Shown piece by piece: positions 1 to 5,662 of a DNA stretch of 5,774 nt; the stretch's first letter is position 1, and every line of letters begins with the position of its first letter. The translations under genes were made by a program, and so were the position numbers. The notes under the pieces are model-generated. The model saw nothing but the letters and a program-made list of their open reading frames with translations. It had not been told where the DNA came from and ran no database searches. Source of the DNA: an uncultured Mailhella sp. (GTDB taxonomy: Bacteria > Desulfobacterota > Desulfovibrionia > Desulfovibrionales > Desulfovibrionaceae); NCBI GenBank assembly GCA_944324625.1, contig CALUWZ010000117.1, forward strand, positions 1 through 5,774, written 5' to 3'.

Positions 1-1
1 T

Positions 2-412
2 ATTACCACTTTTACCCCTCAGGATAATCTGCGGGCTGAAACCGATTTCGGCCAGTATCTGCGTCAGGCCTTTATGTATGAATTTAATCAGCGCGGTTTT
101 GCCGTACGTGATTTCAGCGCAAGAAACCTTATTGTCAATGAAAACGGCTATGCCTACGGTATCAGCGACAATTCCTACAAAACTTCCGTACTTCGCAAAA
201 ACGCTGCTCTTGTTACGGGTACGTTTTACCGCGATGAAGAATATCTTTTTATCAATGTCCGTCTTATCCGCGGAACGGACGGCATGGTGCTGCGCACGGC
301 TCAGACCGTTATTCCCGTTACGCCGATAGTCGGCAGAATGACTAAGGTCAAGCCTAAACCTCTGCCGCCTGTTCTGCCGAGTGCGCCCATAACCATTGTT
401 TCAGGGGAATAA
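2..412 (+). CDS. FlgO-family outer membrane protein, 5'-truncated by the window edge
   Basis: The reading frame is open from base 2, so the start codon and any signal peptide lie upstream; 136 C-terminal residues are visible. They match my recollection of the FlgO domain. It opens with a beta strand (ITTF), then a DNL...TDFGQYL segment and a helix leading to the NQRGFAV motif (visible residues 29-35). A Tyr-Gly-Ile-Ser stretch follows (51-55), then the strand pair ALVTGTF...FINVRLI (69-89) and GMVLRTAQTVIP (94-105). The protein ends in a proline- and lysine-rich tail (115-136). FlgO in Vibrio is an outer-membrane protein needed for flagellar stability and motility; a flagellar role here is by family only. 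The next gene starts one base after the stop, and a second FlgO-domain gene lies two genes down, so the three form an operon. An internal ATG at 74 is not the start, because the domain begins before it. Confidence 0.85.
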   Translation: MTTFTPQDNLRAETDFGQYLRQAFMYEFNQRGFAVRDFSARNLIVNENGYAYGISDNSYKTSVLRKNAALVTGTFYRDEEYLFINVRLIRGTDGMVLRTAQTVIPVTPIVGRMTKVKPKPLPPVLPSAPITIVSGE

Positions 413-413
413 T

Positions 414-662
414 ATGAAAAAGTTATTCGTATGTCTTTGTTTTCTTTTGAGTGCCTGCGCCGCCCAAAGCGTCTATGCAGACGAATCCCCATTTACCGTC
501 AGCAATTGGCAGCTTGCCGTAGAAAACAGAAATGCCGAGCGCTATGAACTTGCCTATCATTATTATTCCGTTGCTCTTTCTTCAGCACGCACGGAACCTG
601 TCATCCTGCGCATAAAAAGTGAAATGGAAGCTTTGGAAAGAACTATTCAGGCAGTCCGCTGA
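414..662 (+). CDS. Small exported helical protein, possible lipoprotein, in a FlgO operon
   Basis: This 82-residue protein is not one I can name. The start at 414 is chosen over an in-frame ATG at 396 because AGGGGA (403-408) sits 5 bases upstream and the 414 start gives a clean signal sequence, MKKLFVCLCFLLSAC. Two export readings are possible. LSAC with Cys15 fits a lipobox, which would make it a lipoprotein; VYA followed by Asp23 fits signal peptidase I. The mature part looks entirely alpha-helical. Residues about 28-53 (NWQLAVENRNAERYELAYHY and on) resemble one and a half TPR-like helices, and a charged helix ends the chain. It is sandwiched between two FlgO-domain genes, one base after the first, so an accessory periplasmic or outer-membrane role with them is likely but inferred. 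Expression as a real protein is well supported by the RBS, signal sequence and spacing. Confidence 0.8.
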   Translation: MKKLFVCLCFLLSACAAQSVYADESPFTVSNWQLAVENRNAERYELAYHYYSVALSSARTEPVILRIKSEMEALERTIQAVR

Positions 663-706
663 TATTTAAATGATACGAAAATGTCTGCTGAAATCAGGTG
701 AGTTGT

Positions 707-1333
707 ATGCGAAAATTTATCATTATGACATTGCTTCTGCTGTCCATGCTTATTCCGTTTACGGCAGCGGCCAATGATTTTTCTTCTTCCGTGCGCAGTG
801 CGCTTTCCACGCTGTTCGGAACAGGATATGTTCCTGCCTGCGCTCAAAATATTGTGGAAAGCATGGACAAACAGCTGCTTGTGCTTTTGGGGGAACAGTA
901 TTCAAGAAAAGACCTGCGCATTGTTCTGACTGTTCCCGTAAACGTCAATGACTTTGATAAAAGCAATGCCCTTGCGCGCCAAGTTGCGGAAGAAATTTCC
1001 AATGAACTGAAGACAAAAGGCTATCGCGTTCTTGAGATACGCAGAGGAAAAAGCATTAAAATTACGCCCAAAGAAGGGGAGTTCCTGCTGTCCCGTCACA
1101 AAAGCAAACTGCTGAATGCTCCTGTGAGCGCCGAACTTATTATGACGGGCACCTATACCGTTACGGATAAATCCGTGCGCTACAACTGCAGGCTTCTTCA
1201 TGCAGGTTCCCATGAAATTATAGCGTCAGGCAACGGCACCGTGCCGATTTATGCGGAAATTTATCCGCTTTTGGAGGAAAATCCGAAAAACGCACAGTCA
1301 AACCTGTTGCCGAGCGTAAAAACTAAATTATAG
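707..1333 (+). CDS. FlgO-family outer membrane protein, second copy
   Basis: This is a 208-residue exported protein. ATG 707 is preferred over the in-frame GTG at 698 because AGGTGA (696-701) overlaps that GTG and sits 5 bases before the ATG. The start also gives a typical signal peptide: MRK, a hydrophobic core of residues 4-18, and AAA before Asn23 as the cleavage site. The FlgO-like domain spans about residues 70-182. It has the strand RIVLTVPV, a helix ending in LKTKGYRVLEIR (101-112), GEFLLSR (124-130), AELIMTGTYTV (142-152) and YNCRLLHAGSHEIIASGNGTVP (split here as YNCRLLHAG, 159-167, and IIASGNGTVP, 171-180). The block order matches the truncated FlgO gene upstream, but sequence identity looks low. 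It is the last gene before a strong terminator. A role in flagellar or outer-membrane assembly is inferred from the family; a general surface lipid/peptidoglycan role cannot be excluded. Confidence 0.85.
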   Translation: MRKFIIMTLLLLSMLIPFTAAANDFSSSVRSALSTLFGTGYVPACAQNIVESMDKQLLVLLGEQYSRKDLRIVLTVPVNVNDFDKSNALARQVAEEISNELKTKGYRVLEIRRGKSIKITPKEGEFLLSRHKSKLLNAPVSAELIMTGTYTVTDKSVRYNCRLLHAGSHEIIASGNGTVPIYAEIYPLLEENPKNAQSNLLPSVKTKL

Positions 1334-1338
1334 CATAA

Positions 1339-1354
1339 TTGCGGGAGACCGCAA
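1339..1354 (+). other. Perfect 6-bp hairpin with GNRA-type tetraloop after the FlgO operon
   Basis: TTGCGG (1339-1344) pairs perfectly with CCGCAA (1349-1354) around a GAGA loop, which is of the stable GNRA class. It begins 5 bases after the stop codon of the second FlgO gene and lies 12 bases before the terminator stem. It may protect the mRNA 3' end. Its 3' arm also contains the first two bases of the AAGGA Shine-Dalgarno for the alternative GTG 1364 start, so it could instead mask that site. It has no U-tract and is not itself a terminator. Confidence 0.5.
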
Positions 1355-1363
1355 GGACGGAGG
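1353..1363 (+). promoter_or_regulatory. Shine-Dalgarno supporting the alternative GTG start at 1364
   Basis: AAGGA (1353-1357) lies 6 bases before GTG 1364, and GGAGG (1359-1363) abuts the same codon. The frame opened by this GTG runs without a stop into the M50 protease and would add 27 residues (MKRGIFSLFF and on) that resemble a signal anchor. This is the main evidence against the preferred downstream start at 1445, because ATG 1445 has no recognisable Shine-Dalgarno. Confidence 0.4.
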
Positions 1364-1366
1364 GTG

Positions 1367-1394
1367 AAAAGAGGGATTTTTTCCCTCTTTTTTT
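1367..1394 (+). terminator. Intrinsic (Rho-independent) terminator closing the FlgO operon
   Basis: AAAAGAGGGA (1367-1376) pairs perfectly with TCCCTCTTTT (1382-1391) across a five-T loop, and the T-run continues to 1394. The 10-bp stem with a U-rich 3' arm is a textbook intrinsic terminator on the + strand. It follows the second FlgO stop by 33 bases. The flanking A- and T-runs would also let it act on the - strand, but no gene converges on it here. It overlaps codons 2-11 of the alternative M50 reading from GTG 1364, which argues against that start unless it works as an attenuator. Confidence 0.8.
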
Positions 1395-1407
1395 CTGTGC
1401 TTTTTTC

Positions 1408-1436
1408 TTGTGGTCTTTTGCTTTTTAGCGTATACT
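1408..1436 (+). promoter_or_regulatory. Candidate sigma70-type promoter for the M50-trpS-rfaE2 genes
   Basis: The -10 element TATACT (1431-1436) differs from consensus at one position. TTGTGG (1408-1413) is a weak -35 (TTG matches only) at the ideal 17-base spacing. Transcription would start near 1443-1444, at or just before ATG 1445, giving a nearly leaderless message. Its place directly after a strong terminator supports it as the start of a new transcription unit. The T-rich context makes a chance -10 match possible. Confidence 0.45.
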
Positions 1437-1444
1437 TTTTCCCT

Positions 1445-2119
1445 ATGAATAATTTAGACTTAGCACTTGCTCTGCAAAAACTTTCCTATTCCTTTATCCC
1501 TGTTTTGCTGGGAATTATTCTGCACGAAGTTGCCCACGGCTATACCGCCTACAGACGCGGCGACCCTACGGCCATGATGCTGGGCAGAATTACCCTGAAT
1601 CCCGTGCCGCATATTGACCCCATGGGATTGATTGTGTTCATTTTTACGGCGCTGTTCAGTCCTTTTGTTTTTGGCTGGGCAAAGCCTGTTCCCATTAATC
1701 CAAGGTATTTTAAAAGCATACGCAAAGACATAATGCTGGTTTCCGCAGCAGGCCCCGTGGCAAACTTTTTGCTGGCCTGTTTTTTTGCACTGCTTTTGAA
1801 AATTTTGCTTCTTTTGCCTGTTGATGTTTTAAATGCCCTCGGTGCCTCTCTGGAGTTTCTTCTGAACATGTGCACAGTGGGAATCTGGGCAAATATCGGC
1901 CTTATGTGGCTGAACCTCGTTCCCATTCCGCCCCTTGACGGCAGCAAGCTTCTTATGGGCATTCTGCCTGCCAAAGCTGCCTATAAATTTGCGGAACTTG
2001 AACGCTACGGCATGATTATTCTTATGCTCCTTATTTTTACTGGACTTTTTACCTATATTATCATGCCTTTTATTCAAGCAACAACCTTATTTATTATAAC
2101 TATATTCGGTTTAAATTAG
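1445..2119 (+). CDS. Site-2 protease-like M50 zinc metalloprotease, integral membrane
   Basis: The protein has 224 residues from ATG 1445, or 251 from GTG 1364. It is a compact intramembrane metalloprotease of the M50/site-2 protease family, predicted to cut substrates within or beside the inner membrane; the substrate is unknown. The zinc motif HEVAH has His27, Glu28 and His31, followed by the family hallmark GDPTAMMLGRITLNPVPHID. The second metal-binding motif NLVPIPPLDG carries Asp165. GWAKPVPINP and AAGPVANFLLA are also typical of the short bacterial subgroup. Several hydrophobic segments are evident, and no PDZ domain is present, unlike RseP. The 1445 start matches where I recall short family members beginning and avoids the terminator at 1367-1394, but it lacks a Shine-Dalgarno, so the start is uncertain. 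The stop codon overlaps the trpS Shine-Dalgarno, indicating cotranscription with trpS. Confidence 0.92.
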   Translation: MNNLDLALALQKLSYSFIPVLLGIILHEVAHGYTAYRRGDPTAMMLGRITLNPVPHIDPMGLIVFIFTALFSPFVFGWAKPVPINPRYFKSIRKDIMLVSAAGPVANFLLACFFALLLKILLLLPVDVLNALGASLEFLLNMCTVGIWANIGLMWLNLVPIPPLDGSKLLMGILPAKAAYKFAELERYGMIILMLLIFTGLFTYIIMPFIQATTLFIITIFGLN

Positions 2120-2128
2120 GAGATTCCC

Positions 2129-3145
2129 ATGAGCGAACAGTCCTGTCAGGCTCAATCTGAAAAAATTCAAGGTTCCTGTACTGTTTCCGGCATGCGCCCC
2201 ACAGGCCCTCTGCATATCGGCCATTATTTCGGCGCACTGAAAAATTTTGTGGAAATGCAAAATGACAACAAAGCTTTTTTCTTTGTTGCCGACTGGCACG
2301 CATTGACCAGCGATTATGCCGACACTTCCCGTATCAATGAATTTGTTGACGAAATGGTTATGGACTGGCTCAGCGTCGGTCTTGATCCTAATAAATGCAC
2401 AATTTTCCGCCAATCTCAAGTAAAACAGCATGCAGAACTGCATTTGCTCCTTTCCATGATTACGCCTAACAGCTGGCTGGAAAGAAATCCGACCTATAAA
2501 GAACAGCAGCAGGAAATTACAACCAAAGACCTTGGCAACTACGGATTTTTGGGCTATCCCGTGCTTATGGCGTCCGATATTCTTATTTACAGACCAAGCT
2601 GGGTGCCCGTCGGACAGGACCAATTGCCCCACATGGAACTGACCCGCGAAATTGCCCGCCGCTTCAATTATTTGTACGGCGATACATTCCCTGAACCGCA
2701 GGCAAAACTGACCCCTGCGGCAAAATGTCCCGGCCTTGACGGCAGAAAAATGAGCAAAAGCTACGGCAACGGCATTTTCCTGAGCGACACCATGGAAACC
2801 ATTATGCCGAAAGTCCGTTCCATGTTTACCGACCCTGCACGTCTTCGCAAAAGCGATCCGGGCAATCCCGATGTCTGCAACCTGTTTCCGTACCATCTCC
2901 TGCTTACCGATACGGAAAAGCAGAATGAAATCCGCGAAGGCTGCAAAAATGCCAGCCTTGGCTGTGTTGACTGCAAAAAAATCTTTATGCAGGGTCTTTA
3001 TGCATTTTTGGCGCCTATTCACGAAAGAAGAGCTGCCATTTCCAAAGATTATATCCGTGACGTTCTTGCGGCAGGCAATGAAAATGCCCGCAGATGTGCA
3101 GAAGAAACCATGCAGATTGTGCGTGCAAACATGAAACTGCTTTAA
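2129..3145 (+). CDS. trpS: Tryptophanyl-tRNA synthetase
   Basis: The enzyme charges tRNA-Trp with tryptophan using ATP, in the cytoplasm. It is a class I synthetase of 338 residues, normal for bacterial TrpRS. Visible hallmarks are GMRPTGPLHIGHYFG with the HIGH signature at 29-32, the active-site stretch GYPVLMASDILIYRP (142-156), VGQDQLPHMELTREIARRFN (161-180), and GRKMSKSYGN with KMSKS at 207-211. An N-terminal extension of about 17 polar residues precedes the first strand. The C-terminal half has Cys250, Cys272, Cys279 and Cys282 in a C-x21-C-x6-C-x2-C arrangement, very close to the cluster motif of the iron-sulfur TrpRS of Thermotoga. AGGAG (2118-2122), overlapping the stop of the protease gene, sits 6 bases before the ATG. 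rfaE2 follows after 11 bases. No Trp leader peptide or T-box is visible upstream. Confidence 0.97.
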   Translation: MSEQSCQAQSEKIQGSCTVSGMRPTGPLHIGHYFGALKNFVEMQNDNKAFFFVADWHALTSDYADTSRINEFVDEMVMDWLSVGLDPNKCTIFRQSQVKQHAELHLLLSMITPNSWLERNPTYKEQQQEITTKDLGNYGFLGYPVLMASDILIYRPSWVPVGQDQLPHMELTREIARRFNYLYGDTFPEPQAKLTPAAKCPGLDGRKMSKSYGNGIFLSDTMETIMPKVRSMFTDPARLRKSDPGNPDVCNLFPYHLLLTDTEKQNEIREGCKNASLGCVDCKKIFMQGLYAFLAPIHERRAAISKDYIRDVLAAGNENARRCAEETMQIVRANMKLL

Positions 3146-3156
3146 TAAGGTTTGTT

Positions 3157-3651
3157 ATGCTTACTCATCCTAAAATGTGCGATTTTGAAAGCGCTAAAAA
3201 ACGTATTCGGGAACTGAAGGCTCAAGGGAAAAAAATTGTTTTCACCAATGGCTGTTTCGACATTGTTCATCCCGGGCATGTTGATTTGCTGCAGCGGGCA
3301 AAAGAACTTGGGGATATTTTGGTTCTTGGTCTGAACAGTGATGAGTCGGTAAAAAATCAGGGGAAAGGGGACGACCGTCCCTTTAACCCTTATGAAGCAA
3401 GGGCTTTTGTGCTTGCTCATCTTGAAAGCGTGGATATTATCGTCCCTTTTAATGACGATACGCCAATAAAATTAATTGAAGCTTTTGTTCCCGATATTTT
3501 GGTAAAGGGCGGAGACTGGGACATTTCCCGTATCGTCGGCCGTGACATTGTGGAAAAAAACGGCGGAAAAGTTTATTCTCTGCCGCTTATTCAAGGATTT
3601 TCCACTACAGCTTTGGCAGATAAAATAGCCAGAACCCATGCAGTAAAATAA
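3157..3651 (+). CDS. rfaE2: D-glycero-beta-D-manno-heptose 1-phosphate adenylyltransferase
   Basis: The enzyme transfers AMP from ATP to heptose 1-phosphate to give ADP-heptose, the activated sugar for the LPS inner core. It has 164 residues, the usual size of the stand-alone transferase; the kinase half of a fused HldE is absent, so a separate hldA/rfaE1 gene is expected elsewhere. Motifs are the nucleotidyltransferase entry VFTNGCFDIVHPGHVDLLQR with HxGH at 38-41, LGLNSDESVK, the NPYEARAFVLA segment, PDILVKGGDWD, the VGRDIVEKNGG stretch and GFSTTAL near the C-terminus. ATG 3157 is chosen because TAAGG (3146-3150) lies 6 bases upstream. A longer frame from 3094 would overlap trpS and add unrelated residues. 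It is probably cotranscribed with trpS. The next gene, mlaE, starts 27 bases after the stop, with no terminator between. Confidence 0.95.
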   Translation: MLTHPKMCDFESAKKRIRELKAQGKKIVFTNGCFDIVHPGHVDLLQRAKELGDILVLGLNSDESVKNQGKGDDRPFNPYEARAFVLAHLESVDIIVPFNDDTPIKLIEAFVPDILVKGGDWDISRIVGRDIVEKNGGKVYSLPLIQGFSTTALADKIARTHAVK

Positions 3652-3678
3652 TAAATATTGTCATTGTGCAGGCAGGTT

Positions 3679-4842
3679 ATGAACGTTAATGTAACTTTTT
3701 CCTATGATAACGGCATGCTGCAGATAACGGCAAGCGGAAACTGGACCCTGCGGCAGGTTTCCAAAGCCGATCAAAAAGCATTGTCCGCCAAACAGGAGGA
3801 GATTGTTACGCATATACGTACGCAAAAAATTTCAAAAATTTTTTTGTCTTTTTCTGAAAATCCTGCGTCAAAAACATCAGCAGACCCGAAACGGCATTGG
3901 GGTTCCTTGCTTTTGGCTTTTTTCTGCTTCATTCGTGACGAGGCGGAAAAGCAAAACATTCCCGTAGATATTTCCATGCTTTCTTCCGAAATGCAAAAAT
4001 TATTGGAAGTTACCTACAATGACCCGCTTTCCAATATTGAAGTCAATTCCAATCCGTTTTATTTTTTGGGCAATTTGGTCTGCGGCAGGCTGGAGCAAAT
4101 TCATGCCTCCATGAATTTTGTGGGTGACGTCACAATATCTTTATGTAAATTTTTTGCGGGCAAAGCGTCCGTCAGCGCAAAAGATGTATGGCAGGAAATG
4201 TACAATGCAGGAGCTGCCTCTCTTCCGATTATTTCTCTGGTAAGTCTGCTGCTCGGTCTTATTCTTGCTTTTGTCAGTGCCGTTCAGCTTCAGGTTCTCG
4301 GAGCGGAAGTATATGTTTCTTCATTGGTGACGGTTTCCATGGTTCGGGTTATGAGTCCCGTTCTGACGGGAATTGTCATTGCAGGGCGCATAGGCGCAAG
4401 CTATGCCGCCACCATAGGCAGCATGCAGGTTAATGAAGAAGTGGATGCCTTGGAAACATTCGGCATTCAGCCCGTGGAATTTTTGGTTCTTCCGCGTTTT
4501 CTCGCCTTGTCGCTGATGATGCCGTTTTTAACCGTGTATTCTGATTTTATGGGAATTTTGGGCGGTTATTTGGTTATTTTCTTCGGCTGGGATATTTCTT
4601 TTTACGCGTTTTTGGATAATGTGCAGACATTCGCCAATATGCAGCATATTTTTATAGGGCTTTTTCATTCCTTTGTTTTCGGCATACTTATTGCTTTATC
4701 AGGATGCTATCAGGGAATTGTGTGCGGTCGTGACGCAGAAGCCGTAGGCAAAGCCACCACCATGGCGGTTGTTCATTCCATTATCGGCATAATTGTTTCA
4801 ACGTCCGTCATAACCATTATTTTAAGCGGATTCAATATGTAG
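3679..4842 (+). CDS. mlaE: MlaE-family lipid ABC transporter permease with N-terminal STAS-like domain
   Basis: This is the inner-membrane permease of an Mla-type phospholipid transport system, which moves lipids between the inner and outer membranes with an MlaF ATPase and an MCE protein. It has 387 residues against about 260 for E. coli MlaE; the excess is an N-terminal soluble region (1 to about 115) that looks STAS-like. ASGNWTL (18-24), ISKIFLSF (51-58) and WGSLLLAFFCFIRDEAEKQN (74-93) fit strands and helix of that fold. It would stand in for a separate MlaB. The permease domain spans about 140-387 with several hydrophobic helices. Its signature IGSMQVNEEVDALETFGIQP (246-265) includes the conserved EEVDALE. 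ATG 3679 is used because CAGG (3669-3672) lies 6 bases upstream; TTG codons at 3658 and 3664 are weaker choices. mlaF begins 7 bases after the stop. Confidence 0.93.
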   Translation: MNVNVTFSYDNGMLQITASGNWTLRQVSKADQKALSAKQEEIVTHIRTQKISKIFLSFSENPASKTSADPKRHWGSLLLAFFCFIRDEAEKQNIPVDISMLSSEMQKLLEVTYNDPLSNIEVNSNPFYFLGNLVCGRLEQIHASMNFVGDVTISLCKFFAGKASVSAKDVWQEMYNAGAASLPIISLVSLLLGLILAFVSAVQLQVLGAEVYVSSLVTVSMVRVMSPVLTGIVIAGRIGASYAATIGSMQVNEEVDALETFGIQPVEFLVLPRFLALSLMMPFLTVYSDFMGILGGYLVIFFGWDISFYAFLDNVQTFANMQHIFIGLFHSFVFGILIALSGCYQGIVCGRDAEAVGKATTMAVVHSIIGIIVSTSVITIILSGFNM

Positions 4843-4849
4843 GTATGCC

Positions 4850-5593
4850 ATGAAAAAACCTCTTATTGACGTAAAAAATCTTACGGTCGGCTACGGAACC
4901 AAAATCATTCAGAAAGATTTGACTTTTTCTGTCAATGAAAAAGATATTTTTGTGATTATGGGCGGAAGCGGCTGCGGAAAAAGTTCTTTGCTGCGTGTGC
5001 TTATGGGACTTTTAAAGCCCATGCGGGGACAAGTTCTGTTTGAGGGAACCGATTTTTGGAAAAATCCCCAAAACCGGCAGGAAATTCTGCAGTCCATCGG
5101 CGTCATGTTTCAGGGCGGTGCCCTTTGGACTTCCAGAACTTTGGCGGAAAATATTGCCATTCCCATAAAACAGTATACCAATTTAAACGACAGGCAAATT
5201 TACGAACTTGCCCGCTATAAGCTTTCGCAGGTAGGGCTGAGCGGTTTTGAACAGTATTATCCTTCAGAAATAAGCGGCGGCATGCGCAAACGTGCCGGCA
5301 TTGCCAGAGCCTTGGCTTTGGACCCCCGTTTTGTTTTCTTGGATGAACCGTCGGCAGGGCTTGACCCCGTCAGTTCCGCAAAACTCGATGAACTCATTTT
5401 GCAGCTTAGGGACAGCCTCGGAATGACAATTTTAATCGTAACACATGAACTTGCCAGTATTTTTACCGTGGCTGACAATGCCATTTGGCTGGATGCCAAA
5501 ACAAAAACCATGCTGGCGCAGGGTAGTCCGCAGGAACTTGTGCAAAACGGACCTTTGGTGGTGCAGAAATTTTTAAAAAGGGAAGCGGAATAG
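4850..5593 (+). CDS. mlaF: MlaF-family lipid ABC transporter ATP-binding protein
   Basis: This cytoplasmic ATPase drives the Mla-type lipid transporter with the MlaE permease encoded just upstream. It has 247 residues, the expected size. The nucleotide-binding elements are complete: Walker A GGSGCGKS (38-45), Q-loop Gln88 in GVMFQGGALW, ABC signature ISGGMRKR (141-148), Walker B FVFLDEP with Asp165 and Glu166, the SAGLDP D-loop (168-173), and switch His199 in VTHELAS. The signature followed by MRKRAGIARALALDP is typical of the MlaF group rather than of other importers. The 7-base gap and the weak AGGT Shine-Dalgarno at 4841-4844, overlapping the mlaE stop, suggest coupled translation. No terminator follows. 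The downstream MCE gene completes the transporter core but appears to have its own promoter. Confidence 0.95.
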   Translation: MKKPLIDVKNLTVGYGTKIIQKDLTFSVNEKDIFVIMGGSGCGKSSLLRVLMGLLKPMRGQVLFEGTDFWKNPQNRQEILQSIGVMFQGGALWTSRTLAENIAIPIKQYTNLNDRQIYELARYKLSQVGLSGFEQYYPSEISGGMRKRAGIARALALDPRFVFLDEPSAGLDPVSSAKLDELILQLRDSLGMTILIVTHELASIFTVADNAIWLDAKTKTMLAQGSPQELVQNGPLVVQKFLKREAE

Positions 5594-5604
5594 CTTTTTT
5601 GCTA

Positions 5605-5633
5605 TCGACACTTGTCCTTTTTATGTGTATACT
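5605..5633 (+). promoter_or_regulatory. Strong sigma70-type promoter ahead of the MCE (mlaD-like) gene
   Basis: TCGACA (5605-5610) matches the -35 consensus at five of six positions. TATACT (5628-5633) matches the -10 at five of six, and the spacer is exactly 17 bases. Transcription would start near 5640, about 23 bases before the GTG start of the MCE gene, leaving room for its Shine-Dalgarno. It lies in the 69-base gap after mlaF, the widest gap in this part of the window. Confidence 0.6.
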
Positions 5634-5662
5634 CATGATACAGTAAATATAAAGAGATTATT

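Noticed and set aside
663..706. Possible promoter in the AT-rich gap before the second FlgO gene
   Set aside because: Some AT-rich -10-like hexamers are present, but no -35 at suitable spacing was found. Continuation of the upstream transcript is simpler.
1549..1974. 141-codon - strand frame inside the M50 gene
   Set aside because: It is antisense to a gene with intact HEVAH and PPLDG motifs, and its product is basic and low in recognisable structure. It is treated as a shadow frame.
2111..3022. Long open frame of 303 codons on the - strand
   Set aside because: It lies wholly antisense to trpS, whose identity is certain, and its translation shows no recognisable domain. It is a shadow of the codon bias of trpS.
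3094..3156. Upstream start for rfaE2 giving 21 extra residues
   Set aside because: It would overlap the end of trpS, has no fitting Shine-Dalgarno, and adds Cys/His-rich residues unlike the family N-terminus. ATG 3157 has TAAGG at the right distance.
5590..5605. ATAGC-T6-GCTAT hairpin at the mlaF stop codon as a terminator
   Set aside because: The stem has only 5 pairs, is AT-rich, and is followed by CGACAC rather than a U-tract. Its 3' arm overlaps the -35 of the MCE promoter, so it is best read as chance.
5612..5633. TTGTCC (5612-5617) as the -35 for the TATACT at 5628
   Set aside because: The spacer would be only 10 bases. TCGACA at 5605 gives 17 bases and a better match.
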